From Ferrimicrobium sp. (GTDB taxonomy: Bacteria; Actinomycetota; Acidimicrobiia; Acidimicrobiales; Acidimicrobiaceae), in the NCBI GenBank assembly GCA_022690815.1, contig JALCZJ010000025.1:1-37610 (forward strand): a stretch of 37,610 nt of DNA, given 5' to 3'. Numbering within the stretch: the stretch's first letter is position 1; each line of letters begins with the position of its first letter. The notes under the pieces were generated by a model. It worked only from the letters and a program-made list of their open reading frames with translations, did not search any database and was not told the DNA's origin. Positions 8,022 through 14,990 of the stretch are shown in pieces. Made by a program: the position numbers and the translations under genes.

Positions 8022-8555
8022 GGATTCGCTGGGATGTATGCAATGGGCCCCTCAATTGTATGTGCCTCAGGCTAGGCTCACCCTGGAGGCTTAGATGATC
8101 TCAGGTTGTTGTGCCCGTTCGTCCTTTGCAGAGGGTTGACTCGTCGGGGTTTGGTATGTCATGGTGGTCCCGCCCGGTTGTTCGATTGTGTCGTCTTTGA
8201 CGCTGGTGTTTGTCTTTGACAGTGGTGTTCATGGTTGGTGCTAGCTCTTCGTCGTGGTTACGCGCCGTAGTCGACCCTCACGTGTCGAGCCTTCATCGTC
8301 GGTCTTGCCGGTCCCTGCTAGGTCGAAGGATCGATATCAACTCGTTGTTGGACGGCGGTTGTGACAGACAAGCGGGGATGGTCGAGAGAATGGAGTATGG
8401 CGAGGGTGCTATCGGGTCCAGCCGGACCTGGGTGCATTGGTGCTGCATCGATTCGTAGCAGTGACTTCGCCATCGGATGTGTTGGCAATGGTGGTTGGCC
8501 TCTGATTCATCGTTGATGAGAGCGCCGTTAGTGAGCTGGTAGATAAGGGAGAGTA
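8022..8555. other. Non-coding gap between aroQ and the next gene, with short tandem repeat
   Basis: About 530 bases with no convincing gene on either strand. It holds a possible stem at 8064-8090 (GCCTCAGG paired with CCTGGAGGC with one bulge; no T-run) that might end the aro transcript, and a tandem 19-base imperfect repeat at 8193-8230. It must also contain the promoter of the gene starting at 8556. Confidence 0.6.
8193..8230. repeat. Two tandem copies of a 19-base imperfect repeat
   Basis: GTCTTTGACGCTGGTGTTT (8193-8211) is followed immediately by GTCTTTGACAGTGGTGTTC (8212-8230). Sixteen of the 19 positions match. It lies in the non-coding gap upstream of the gene at 8556. Confidence 0.7.
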
Positions 8556-9218
8556 GTGTCGTCAAGGCCACGCAATAGAGCAGATTATACGTTACCGGAG
8601 GAGACGCCAAAGAGGAGACAACGCCGCCTGCTGTGGGTCGTTGGGGTGGTGGTGGTAGCCGTCGCAGTGGAGCTCCTGATTGTGTATCCGAACAAGATCA
8701 CCAAGGTACAGCAGCAGGCTGACTTTAAGTCGTTTGTTGTGTCCATGCGAAGCGACGTGCTTGGGTGCCAGGTGGCACTCCAAGATGGCTATCACGCCCT
8801 CGCTCGGGTTCATGCCGGAGACACGAGTCAGCTCAGCGTTGCGAATACGATTCTCCAACAAGATGAGGCCTACTGTACGCTTGCCGTCAACTCAGACCTG
8901 TACAACTTGGCGACACTTTCACCACCGAATGATCTCAACAAGTTTAACCTCACGCCGGTAGCTCATAACCTCTATGCCTGGGCCTACCCAGGTGCTGCCG
9001 GTATTCTGGCTGACTCCGAGACCTTGCTGACGCATCCGACCAACCAGGGAGCGATCAAGAATCTGGAAACCCGGATCCACAACATGGACCTGTTGCTCAA
9101 CTCGGTGAATAACGACCTTGCGAAGGTCTCCGCACAGCTCGATCTTTCGCCTCAGAAGGTGAATTTGAGCCCACTGACGGACATGCCATCGTTTGTCAGA
9201 GCGCAGCTTTCGTCGTAG
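8556..9218 (+). CDS. Membrane-anchored protein of unknown function
   Basis: 220 residues from GTG 8556, preceded by AAGGGAG at suitable spacing. A short basic cytoplasmic tail (PKRRQRRLL) leads into one membrane helix (about residues 24-45); the rest should be outside the membrane. The external part is mostly predicted-helical in character with two cysteines (LGCQVAL and EAYCTLAV, about 37 residues apart) that could form a disulfide. I do not recognise a family. Its 3' end overlaps the convergent nusB gene by 23 bases. Confidence 0.8.
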   Translation: MSSRPRNRADYTLPEETPKRRQRRLLWVVGVVVVAVAVELLIVYPNKITKVQQQADFKSFVVSMRSDVLGCQVALQDGYHALARVHAGDTSQLSVANTILQQDEAYCTLAVNSDLYNLATLSPPNDLNKFNLTPVAHNLYAWAYPGAAGILADSETLLTHPTNQGAIKNLETRIHNMDLLLNSVNNDLAKVSAQLDLSPQKVNLSPLTDMPSFVRAQLSS

Positions 9219-9633
9219 GTCGGTACTGGCTTGCAACGGAAGCCAGCACGCCATTCAGGAACTTCGGTGAGTCCTCGGTCGAGAGTAGGTCCCCGAGGCG
9301 GAGTGCCTCGGCGATGATGACTGAGGTCGGGAGTTCGCTCTTGAATCGTAGCTCCCACACACCCAGCATTAAGATCGATCGATCAACCGGATTGAGTCGG
9401 GTGATCGTCCAGTCGTAGAGGTGCTCGCTGATCGTGGCGTCGATAACGCTTCGCTGGTCATCGATGGCCGCGATCCGTTCGGTGACGAACGCGGGGTAGG
9501 AGCGTGCCTTGTCGCCGAGCACCGCCATGGGGCTGATCTGGCGCAAGAGCGACTCGTAGATAATGGCCACCACCTGCTCCCGGAGGACTCGAGAGTGCTC
9601 GATTGCATCCTGATGGGAATGGTGCTGACTCAT
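9196..9633 (-). CDS. nusB: Transcription antitermination factor NusB
   Basis: 145 residues. NusB binds boxA RNA with NusE (S10) in rRNA antitermination and supports ribosome assembly. The all-helical NusB pattern is visible: HSRVLREQVVAIIYE at the start, then ISEHLYDWTITRLNPVDRSILMLGVWEL and PTSVIIAEALRLGDLLSTEDSPKFLNGVLASVA, matching the family consensus W..RL..VDR.IL...YEL...P..V.INEA and S..F.NGVL. Start ATG at 9633 is 3 bases after the efp stop, so it is coupled to efp. The gene runs into the opposite-strand 8556-9218 gene. Confidence 0.95.
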   Translation of the reverse strand: MSQHHSHQDAIEHSRVLREQVVAIIYESLLRQISPMAVLGDKARSYPAFVTERIAAIDDQRSVIDATISEHLYDWTITRLNPVDRSILMLGVWELRFKSELPTSVIIAEALRLGDLLSTEDSPKFLNGVLASVASQYRPTTKAAL

Positions 9634-9636
9634 GAT

Positions 9637-10203
9637 TTAGGCACGAGTGAGATAGTCGCCACTGCGGGTGTCGACCTTGATGCGGTCCCCCTGGTTCACG
9701 AAGAGGGGAACCTGGAGCACGTGCCCGGTCTCGAGTGTGGCTGGCTTGCGCGCACCCGAGACACGATCGCCTTGGATACCTGGTTCCGTTTCGGTGATGG
9801 TGAGCTCAACGGCAGCCGGAAGTTCGACGCCAACGATGGCTCCCTCGTAGGTCGAGATAGTGGCAGTGGCGTTCTCAATCAGGAAGTTCTTGGCGTTGCC
9901 AAGCGCTGCCTCGGGTACGTTGAGCTGTTCATAGGTTTGTGAATCCATAAAGATGTAGTCCACACCATCGTTGTAGAGGTACTGCATCTCGCGCTTGTCG
10001 ATAATGGCCTGCTCGATCTTCTCGTCGGCACGATAGGTTCGGTCGATGACCGCTCCGGTGCGCAGGTTCTTCAGCTTGGTGCGCACGAAGGCTCCGCCTT
10101 TGCCAGGCTTGACATGCTGGAATTCGATCACCGTGAAGAGACCGTCGGAGATCTCTAGCGTCATACCGTTCTTCAGGTCGTTAGTCGTGGTCGAGACCGA
10201 CAT
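9637..10203 (-). CDS. efp: Translation elongation factor P
   Basis: 188 residues, the normal EF-P length. EF-P binds the ribosome between P and E sites and relieves stalling at polyproline stretches. The domain I tip loop [10 protein letters not shown] carries Lys35, the position modified in some lineages; the C-terminal signature ([17 protein letters not shown]) is intact. Which modification pathway is used cannot be seen: no epmA/earP or ymfI-type gene lies in the window. The start ATG at 10203 has GAGGAG 7 bases upstream. Order pepP-efp-nusB is classical in Gram-positive and actinobacterial genomes. Confidence 0.98.
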   Translation of the reverse strand: MSVSTTTNDLKNGMTLEISDGLFTVIEFQHVKPGKGGAFVRTKLKNLRTGAVIDRTYRADEKIEQAIIDKREMQYLYNDGVDYIFMDSQTYEQLNVPEAALGNAKNFLIENATATISTYEGAIVGVELPAAVELTITETEPGIQGDRVSGARKPATLETGHVLQVPLFVNQGDRIKVDTRSGDYLTRA

Positions 10204-10388
10204 CGATTGCTCCTCGTCTTGTGCTCTGCGCGTTGGCTGCGTTCTATGGATTTGTCGAATGTTGACGTTCGCGCCTTCGGTCTGGACCCTGTTGCTCTGG
10301 ACCCTTTGGGTTTCCCGGACCTGTTGGGCCAGGGCTGGTTAGGTATAGGCCTTGGGTGCGAGTCGTCAGATACTTCTATCCTACCCGT

Positions 10389-11567
10389 TCAATGAGCACT
10401 TCCCCCGAGGCTGATGCCGAATGATGAGCGCGTCAACGGTGTCGGAGCAGATGTGGTGGTGAGGTAGAGGTCTTCGAGTCGGATGCCAAAGTCGCCAGCG
10501 AAGTACAGCCCTGGCTCGACGGTGAGACACATCGATGGCTCGACTTGGACATCGAAGGCGTTGGCGGTAAACGGTTGCTCGTGGATCTCAAGCCCAACGC
10601 CATGGCCGACACCATGGAGTAGATACTCTTCAACCCCATGCTCGCGCAGCGAGGCTCGCGAAGCCTCTTCGACGGCGTGAACGTTGTGACCCGGGTGCAG
10701 TTGAGCCACGCCGGCGGCCTTGGCTGCTGAGACCAGTTCGTAAGCTTGGCGGTAGGCATCCGGCGGCTCTCCAAGATAGAACGATCTGGTCGAGTCTGAG
10801 CAGTATCCGTTCACCATGGCCCCAAAGTCGACGACGACGGGGGTGGGAGCCACGATAGGTTGGCGTGTCGGGCGGGCGTGAGGCAGCGAGGTGCGCGCTC
10901 CTGATGCAACGATCGTCGCAAAGGAGACACCTTCCCCACCATAGTGGCGTACGTAGTACTCGAACCAGCCGGCAAGCGCTAGCTCGGTTGGCTGATCATC
11001 AAGATGAGCAAGAGTTGCTTCGATAGCGAGGTCGGCGACGCGGGAAGCCTCAGCAATGGCCGCGATCTCAGTGGGATCCTTGTGTGCTCGCATGGTCGCG
11101 AGTTTGCCCGCGACATCGACGAGCTCGTGGCCAGCCTCTCTCAGCGCGAGATAGTTGGTGAGAGAGAGGGAGCTCATGTCGACGGCGACGACCCTTGGAG
11201 GGGTTTGGGGGCCGAGGATGCCTTTCGGGCCAAGGATTGGGTCACATGCCACAGCGAGGGCGACTCCGTGTTGGGCTGCTTGCTGTGTGGCTTGCTCCAG
11301 GTAACGCCCATCTGTACACAGATACGCTGCGGGCTCCCTCGCCGGATCGATAAGCAAGGTTCCGTTGGAGCCTCGGAATCCGCAGAGGTATTGAACTAGC
11401 GCAAAATGGTCGCTGAACAGCATATCTGCATGGACTTGGTCAAGAAGGTTAGCCAGTGCGAGGAGTCGGCGCTCGCCGAAGGCGCCCTCAGGCTCGTCTG
11501 GGGTTTCACTGTGAGTCAACCCAGAATCTGAGGTTTGCGTATGCAAATAATTCAACTCGCTTGTCAC
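10389..11567 (-). CDS. pepP: Xaa-Pro aminopeptidase, M24B family
   Basis: 392 residues from GTG 11567 (GGGGAG 8 bases upstream). A creatinase-like N-terminal domain (about 30-160) is followed by the pita-bread metallopeptidase domain. The dinuclear metal ligands are all visible: two Asp in VVVDFGAMVNGYCSDSTRSF, His in LHGVGHGVGLEIHE, Glu in TVEPGLYF and Glu in IRLEDLY. It should release N-terminal residues that precede proline; it could equally be labelled pepQ, since the two names are used interchangeably in this gene neighbourhood. It is followed by efp after 185 bases containing two copies of GGGTCCAGA (minus-strand reading), and is divergent from the oxidase block. Confidence 0.95.
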   Translation of the reverse strand: MTSELNYLHTQTSDSGLTHSETPDEPEGAFGERRLLALANLLDQVHADMLFSDHFALVQYLCGFRGSNGTLLIDPAREPAAYLCTDGRYLEQATQQAAQHGVALAVACDPILGPKGILGPQTPPRVVAVDMSSLSLTNYLALREAGHELVDVAGKLATMRAHKDPTEIAAIAEASRVADLAIEATLAHLDDQPTELALAGWFEYYVRHYGGEGVSFATIVASGARTSLPHARPTRQPIVAPTPVVVDFGAMVNGYCSDSTRSFYLGEPPDAYRQAYELVSAAKAAGVAQLHPGHNVHAVEEASRASLREHGVEEYLLHGVGHGVGLEIHEQPFTANAFDVQVEPSMCLTVEPGLYFAGDFGIRLEDLYLTTTSAPTPLTRSSFGISLGGSAH

Positions 11568-11727
11568 TGAGCGTCTCCCCGTGTGCTAGATTGGTCCGTG
11601 TACGAAAAGACTCTACAAGGATTGGCATCGCTCACAGGGCGCGCCGCTTTGATAGGGGTTTGGTGTGTGCTGAGTGTTGTGTCGACAAGGGTTACGTGTG
11701 GTGAGTCACAGTGAAGATGAGGCGTAA

Positions 11728-12633
11728 ATGAGAACCTTGGCGTTGTCTGAGGGAAGTTGGGATTGGACGAAGACGGTCAAGGGCTACGTCGGCCTCACGA
11801 AGCCGCGCATCATTGAGCTGTTGCTGATCACCACGGTCCCAGCGATGGTGGTAGCAAAACATGGGCTCCCGTCACTGTTTTCCATCGTCATCACCGTCGC
11901 CGGCGGAACCTTGGCCGCTGGCGGCGCAAACGCCGTCAACATGTGGTACGACCGAGACATCGATGCGCTCATGAAGCGCACCAAGAATCGTCCGCTCGTT
12001 ACCGGTGCGGTCTCTCCAACAGGAGCGCTCATTTTTGCTATCGCGCTCGAGGTCATCGCGTTCGCGATGCTCTCATGGGGTGATAACGTGCTATCGGCCT
12101 CGCTCGCGCTGGCTGCTGCGTTGTTCTACGTCTTTATTTATACGATGTGGCTGAAGCGTTCGACGTCACAAAACATCGTGATCGGTGGGGCCGCTGGGGC
12201 GGTGCCCGTGCTGGTGGGCTGGGCTGCAGTGACCGATTCGCTATCGCTCGCTGCCTGGCTGATGTTTCTGGTCATCTTCATCTGGACTCCACCGCATTTT
12301 TGGGGGCTTGCATTTCGGTACTCCGACGACTACTCGGCCGCTGGTGTGCCCATGCTGCCGTCGGTCGCCACCCGGAAGCGCTCGGCGCGTGACATTCTCA
12401 TCTACACCTTCGTCCTCGCTGCAACTACCGGGGCGCTCGGCTTTGCGGCCCACTTAGGTTGGGTGTATGCGGTAGCGGCAATCGCATTGAACGCTGGCTT
12501 TATCGGTTATGCCATCAAGCTCTACCGCAATCTCACACCCAAGGTAGCCATGCGGGTCTTCTCCTATTCGATCACGTATCTGTCGTTGCTGTTCATCGGC
12601 ATGGCCGTCGATGTGGCGGTTCGAGGTCACTGA
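11728..12633 (+). CDS. ctaB: Protoheme IX farnesyltransferase (heme O synthase)
   Basis: 301 residues, polytopic UbiA-family prenyltransferase that adds farnesyl to heme b to make heme O, the precursor of heme A for aa3-type oxidases. The substrate motif NMWYDRDIDALMKRTKNRPL contains the DxxxD aspartates; YTMWLKRST and WTPPHFWGLAFRYSDDY (second Asp-rich region) are also typical. About eight to nine membrane helices. It starts the respiratory block and shares the stop/start TGATG with the next gene. No ctaA (heme A synthase) is seen in the window. Confidence 0.97.
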   Translation: MRTLALSEGSWDWTKTVKGYVGLTKPRIIELLLITTVPAMVVAKHGLPSLFSIVITVAGGTLAAGGANAVNMWYDRDIDALMKRTKNRPLVTGAVSPTGALIFAIALEVIAFAMLSWGDNVLSASLALAAALFYVFIYTMWLKRSTSQNIVIGGAAGAVPVLVGWAAVTDSLSLAAWLMFLVIFIWTPPHFWGLAFRYSDDYSAAGVPMLPSVATRKRSARDILIYTFVLAATTGALGFAAHLGWVYAVAAIALNAGFIGYAIKLYRNLTPKVAMRVFSYSITYLSLLFIGMAVDVAVRGH

Positions 12634-13253
12634 TGGCTGTGCTTGAGCCCATCGAACGACCGCGGGTCTCCCGCTTTGGTCCTCGGGTTTGGATCTTTCT
12701 GATCGCGGTGACGGTGATCATCGTGATCGCGTATGCCATCTACATGGCCTCGCTCTCGGATACCAACACCTCGACGGCCTCAGCCTCGTTGGGTTCGCTG
12801 TCCCAAGTTCAGTCGGGCAAGTCTCCACTGGTAGGCAAGACGGTGCCAAACTTCTCGCTGCCAGAGCTTGCCGTCGACGGCAAGGCAGCAACTGGTTCGG
12901 TCTCGCCGACGGATTTTGTTGGCCACCCGTTGGTGATCAACTTCTTTGCCTCTTGGTGCACCGCCTGCCAGGCGGAGACGCCGATGGTTGCCTCGGTCGC
13001 TCAAAATCTCGCGCACAAGGTCGACTTCCTTGGTGTCGATGAAAACGATACCAACACCAAAGCCCTGGCGTTCATCACTCAGGACCATATTGAGTACCCG
13101 GTGGTCACCGATCACGCCTCGCTCCAAGGCAAGTATCTCTTGATCGGGCTGCCGACGACGGTGTTCGTGGCTGCTGACGGCAAGGTTGCTGGTGTCGTGC
13201 AGGGGCAGATGACGCAGAAGATTCTCGAGCATTGGGTGTCCCGTATCGAGTGA
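12633..13253 (+). CDS. Membrane-anchored thioredoxin-like protein (TlpA/ResA type)
   Basis: 206 residues, start ATG 12633 sharing one base with the ctaB stop. One N-terminal membrane helix (about 22-43) is followed by an extracytoplasmic thioredoxin fold: GKTVPNFSLPEL, then FFASWCTACQAETP with the redox pair Cys109/Cys112, and the cis-Pro segment IGLPTTVFVAADG. TlpA/ResA-type proteins reduce cysteines in apo-cytochrome c or in the CuA site and Sco proteins. Its place between ctaB and the cox genes points to oxidase or cytochrome maturation, but substrate is inferred. Confidence 0.92.
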   Translation: MAVLEPIERPRVSRFGPRVWIFLIAVTVIIVIAYAIYMASLSDTNTSTASASLGSLSQVQSGKSPLVGKTVPNFSLPELAVDGKAATGSVSPTDFVGHPLVINFFASWCTACQAETPMVASVAQNLAHKVDFLGVDENDTNTKALAFITQDHIEYPVVTDHASLQGKYLLIGLPTTVFVAADGKVAGVVQGQMTQKILEHWVSRIE

Positions 13254-13266
13254 GTTGTGCGCTATT

Positions 13267-13282
13267 CGGCGAGTGATCGCCG
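13267..13282. other. Small perfect hairpin in the tlpA-cupredoxin gap
   Basis: CGGCGA-GTGA-TCGCCG, a 6-bp stem with a 4-base loop, 13 bases after the thioredoxin stop. There is no T-run. It could attenuate transcription or protect an RNA end, separating the ctaB group from the cox group. Confidence 0.4.
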
Positions 13283-13377
13283 GAACCGGTCAGTGGATCG
13301 TCAAGATCGCTGGTCGCAACCCTGGTGAGGGGTGTCGGGTTGGAATGGGAAAAAACAAAGTAGAAAGGGGGTGAAGG

Positions 13378-14061
13378 ATGAATAAGGGTGCAAGAATTTC
13401 GATTGTTCTTGTGTCTGCAGCAGTCGCTGTTGGGTTGATTCTGTTCGGTATCTTCGGGTACCTGCGAACCTATCCACCGACGGTTGTATTCACGCCTTCT
13501 CCAACGCAGCCACATACGGTTGACGTGACGTTGCAGGTTGATCCAGATGTTGGACCGGGACATGCACATCCGGCGTGGCCGGGCTGGTTTGCCAAGAATG
13601 CGCAGGGTAAGTGGGTCCAGACAACCCTCTATCAGGTGCCTGAGAGGACCTATGTCCACGTGACGGTCTATGAGTACGATTCGGGTGGTCCACTCCGCAA
13701 TCCAATTTGGGGTAAAGTCACCGGCACGGTTGGCAACGATGTCGTTTTGAACGGCAAGACTGTCAGCTTGTTGGATGCGGCCCAAGGCTTCGGTGTTGGT
13801 CATACGATAGTGGCTCCAGCCTTGGGCCTTTCGGTCCCGGTGTGGGGTCTGAGTGGCACGGAAAAGACGTTCTGTCAGACTGGCCCGTGTACGTTGTCGA
13901 ATGCTCATAACGTAGAGACGTTTACCTTCTATACGGGTAACCATCCACATAACTATCGTTGGCAGTGCTTTATCCCTTGTGGAGCTGGCTACTTGAATGG
14001 CAACGGTGGTCCAATGGCGACCACTGGTTACATGGCTGGCTTCTGGAAGGTGGTGGCCTAA
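13378..14061 (+). CDS. Membrane-anchored cupredoxin-like protein of the oxidase cluster
   Basis: 227 residues; ATG 13378 preceded by AAAGGGGGTGAAGG. A single N-terminal helix (about 8-30) anchors an extracytoplasmic domain. Near the C-terminus are candidate copper ligands: His177 (NAHNVETF), Cys197 and Cys201 in WQCFIPCGAG, and Met213 (GGPMATTGYM). The Cys-x3-Cys spacing is that of a CuA site, but the next CuA ligand (His, four residues on) is Tyr here. Another cysteine pair, Cys166/Cys171, lies upstream. The gene shares a TAATG junction with coxB. It may be an extra electron carrier or oxidase subunit. The family is not one I can name with certainty. Confidence 0.8.
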   Translation: MNKGARISIVLVSAAVAVGLILFGIFGYLRTYPPTVVFTPSPTQPHTVDVTLQVDPDVGPGHAHPAWPGWFAKNAQGKWVQTTLYQVPERTYVHVTVYEYDSGGPLRNPIWGKVTGTVGNDVVLNGKTVSLLDAAQGFGVGHTIVAPALGLSVPVWGLSGTEKTFCQTGPCTLSNAHNVETFTFYTGNHPHNYRWQCFIPCGAGYLNGNGGPMATTGYMAGFWKVVA

Positions 14062-14978
14062 TGGCGATGACCGAAGAGGCGATGAGGGAGCGTAAGGAGT
14101 ACGCCAAGAAGGCGGGATGGAAGATCTTCGCCATTTGGTTGGTACTTTCGCTGATCGGCGAAGTGTTGGTGCTCTATGTCTGGGGGCCACATATGCCACC
14201 AGGTGACATGACCACCTCGGCGGCGAGTCAGCAGTTCGACTTCAAGGTGCTCACCGCCATGGTGGTACCGGTCTTGTTGATGGTCTGGGTTTATGGGGCG
14301 TGGTCGCTGATCAACTTCCATGCCACCAAGACCGATCGAGGAGATGGTATCCCGTTGCGCGGGAATCGGCGCGTGCAAGGAATCTGGTATGTCACTTCGG
14401 CGGCGCTGGTGCTCTTCTTGGCCGGTTTCGGTACGTATGAGCTGATCAACGGCAACGGTGTCGGTAGTGGTGAAGGTCCATCACCGATTTGGAAGCCGAC
14501 GGCAAAACACATGTTGGTGGTGCAGGTGATTGCCCAGCAATGGCGTTTTACCTATCGGTGGCCGCAGTTCGGGGGCATGGAGACGACCTCCATTGACCTT
14601 CCGGCCGATACCACCATCCAGTTCGATGTGACTTCGCTCGATGTCATCCACGACTTCTGGGCCTATCAGCTCGGTGTCAAGGCTGATGCGAACCCGGATG
14701 TGAACAACGTGGCCTATACGACCACCTCGAACCAGTTGGGGCGCTTCACCGTTCGCTGTGACGAGCTCTGTGGGATCTGGCATGGTGCTATGTATAACTA
14801 CGGGCACGTGGTCTCAAAGTCGGCCTTCTACACGTGGGCATCCAATATGGAGGCACAGAATGCGTCGGTGACGAAGCTTCTTCCTCCGTTCGCGACAACC
14901 TATACCCCTTCGTACTCCGGTGCGGGTGGTGGTTATTATCCGTCGTATGACCCCAACGGTCATGCGGTAACGTATTAA
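14061..14978 (+). CDS. coxB: Cytochrome c oxidase subunit II (CuA-containing)
   Basis: 305 residues from ATG 14061. Two or three N-terminal membrane helices (around 20-42, 64-83 and 112-134) lead to the extracytoplasmic cupredoxin domain. The CuA ligands are complete: His197 (DVIHDFW), then CDELCGIWHGAM giving Cys233, Glu235 (backbone), Cys237, His241 and Met244. This implies electron entry by a soluble or bound donor such as a cytochrome c or cupredoxin, not quinol. The C-terminal tail is Tyr/Ser/Gly/Pro-rich. An aromatic region VIAQQWRFTYRWP precedes the CuA domain as in other family members. Confidence 0.97.
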   Translation: MAMTEEAMRERKEYAKKAGWKIFAIWLVLSLIGEVLVLYVWGPHMPPGDMTTSAASQQFDFKVLTAMVVPVLLMVWVYGAWSLINFHATKTDRGDGIPLRGNRRVQGIWYVTSAALVLFLAGFGTYELINGNGVGSGEGPSPIWKPTAKHMLVVQVIAQQWRFTYRWPQFGGMETTSIDLPADTTIQFDVTSLDVIHDFWAYQLGVKADANPDVNNVAYTTTSNQLGRFTVRCDELCGIWHGAMYNYGHVVSKSAFYTWASNMEAQNASVTKLLPPFATTYTPSYSGAGGGYYPSYDPNGHAVTY

Positions 14979-14990
14979 AGGAGCTTGTAA

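Noticed and set aside
8208-8458. Plus-strand 82-codon frame in the 8022-8555 gap
   Set aside because: No ribosome-binding site, runs through the tandem repeat, and the product is Ser/Arg/Cys-rich without pattern.
13105-14199. 364-codon minus-strand open frame opposite the thioredoxin, cupredoxin and coxB genes
   Set aside because: Composition is Arg/Ser/Thr/Pro-rich, it crosses three real genes including the intergenic gap, and shows no family pattern.
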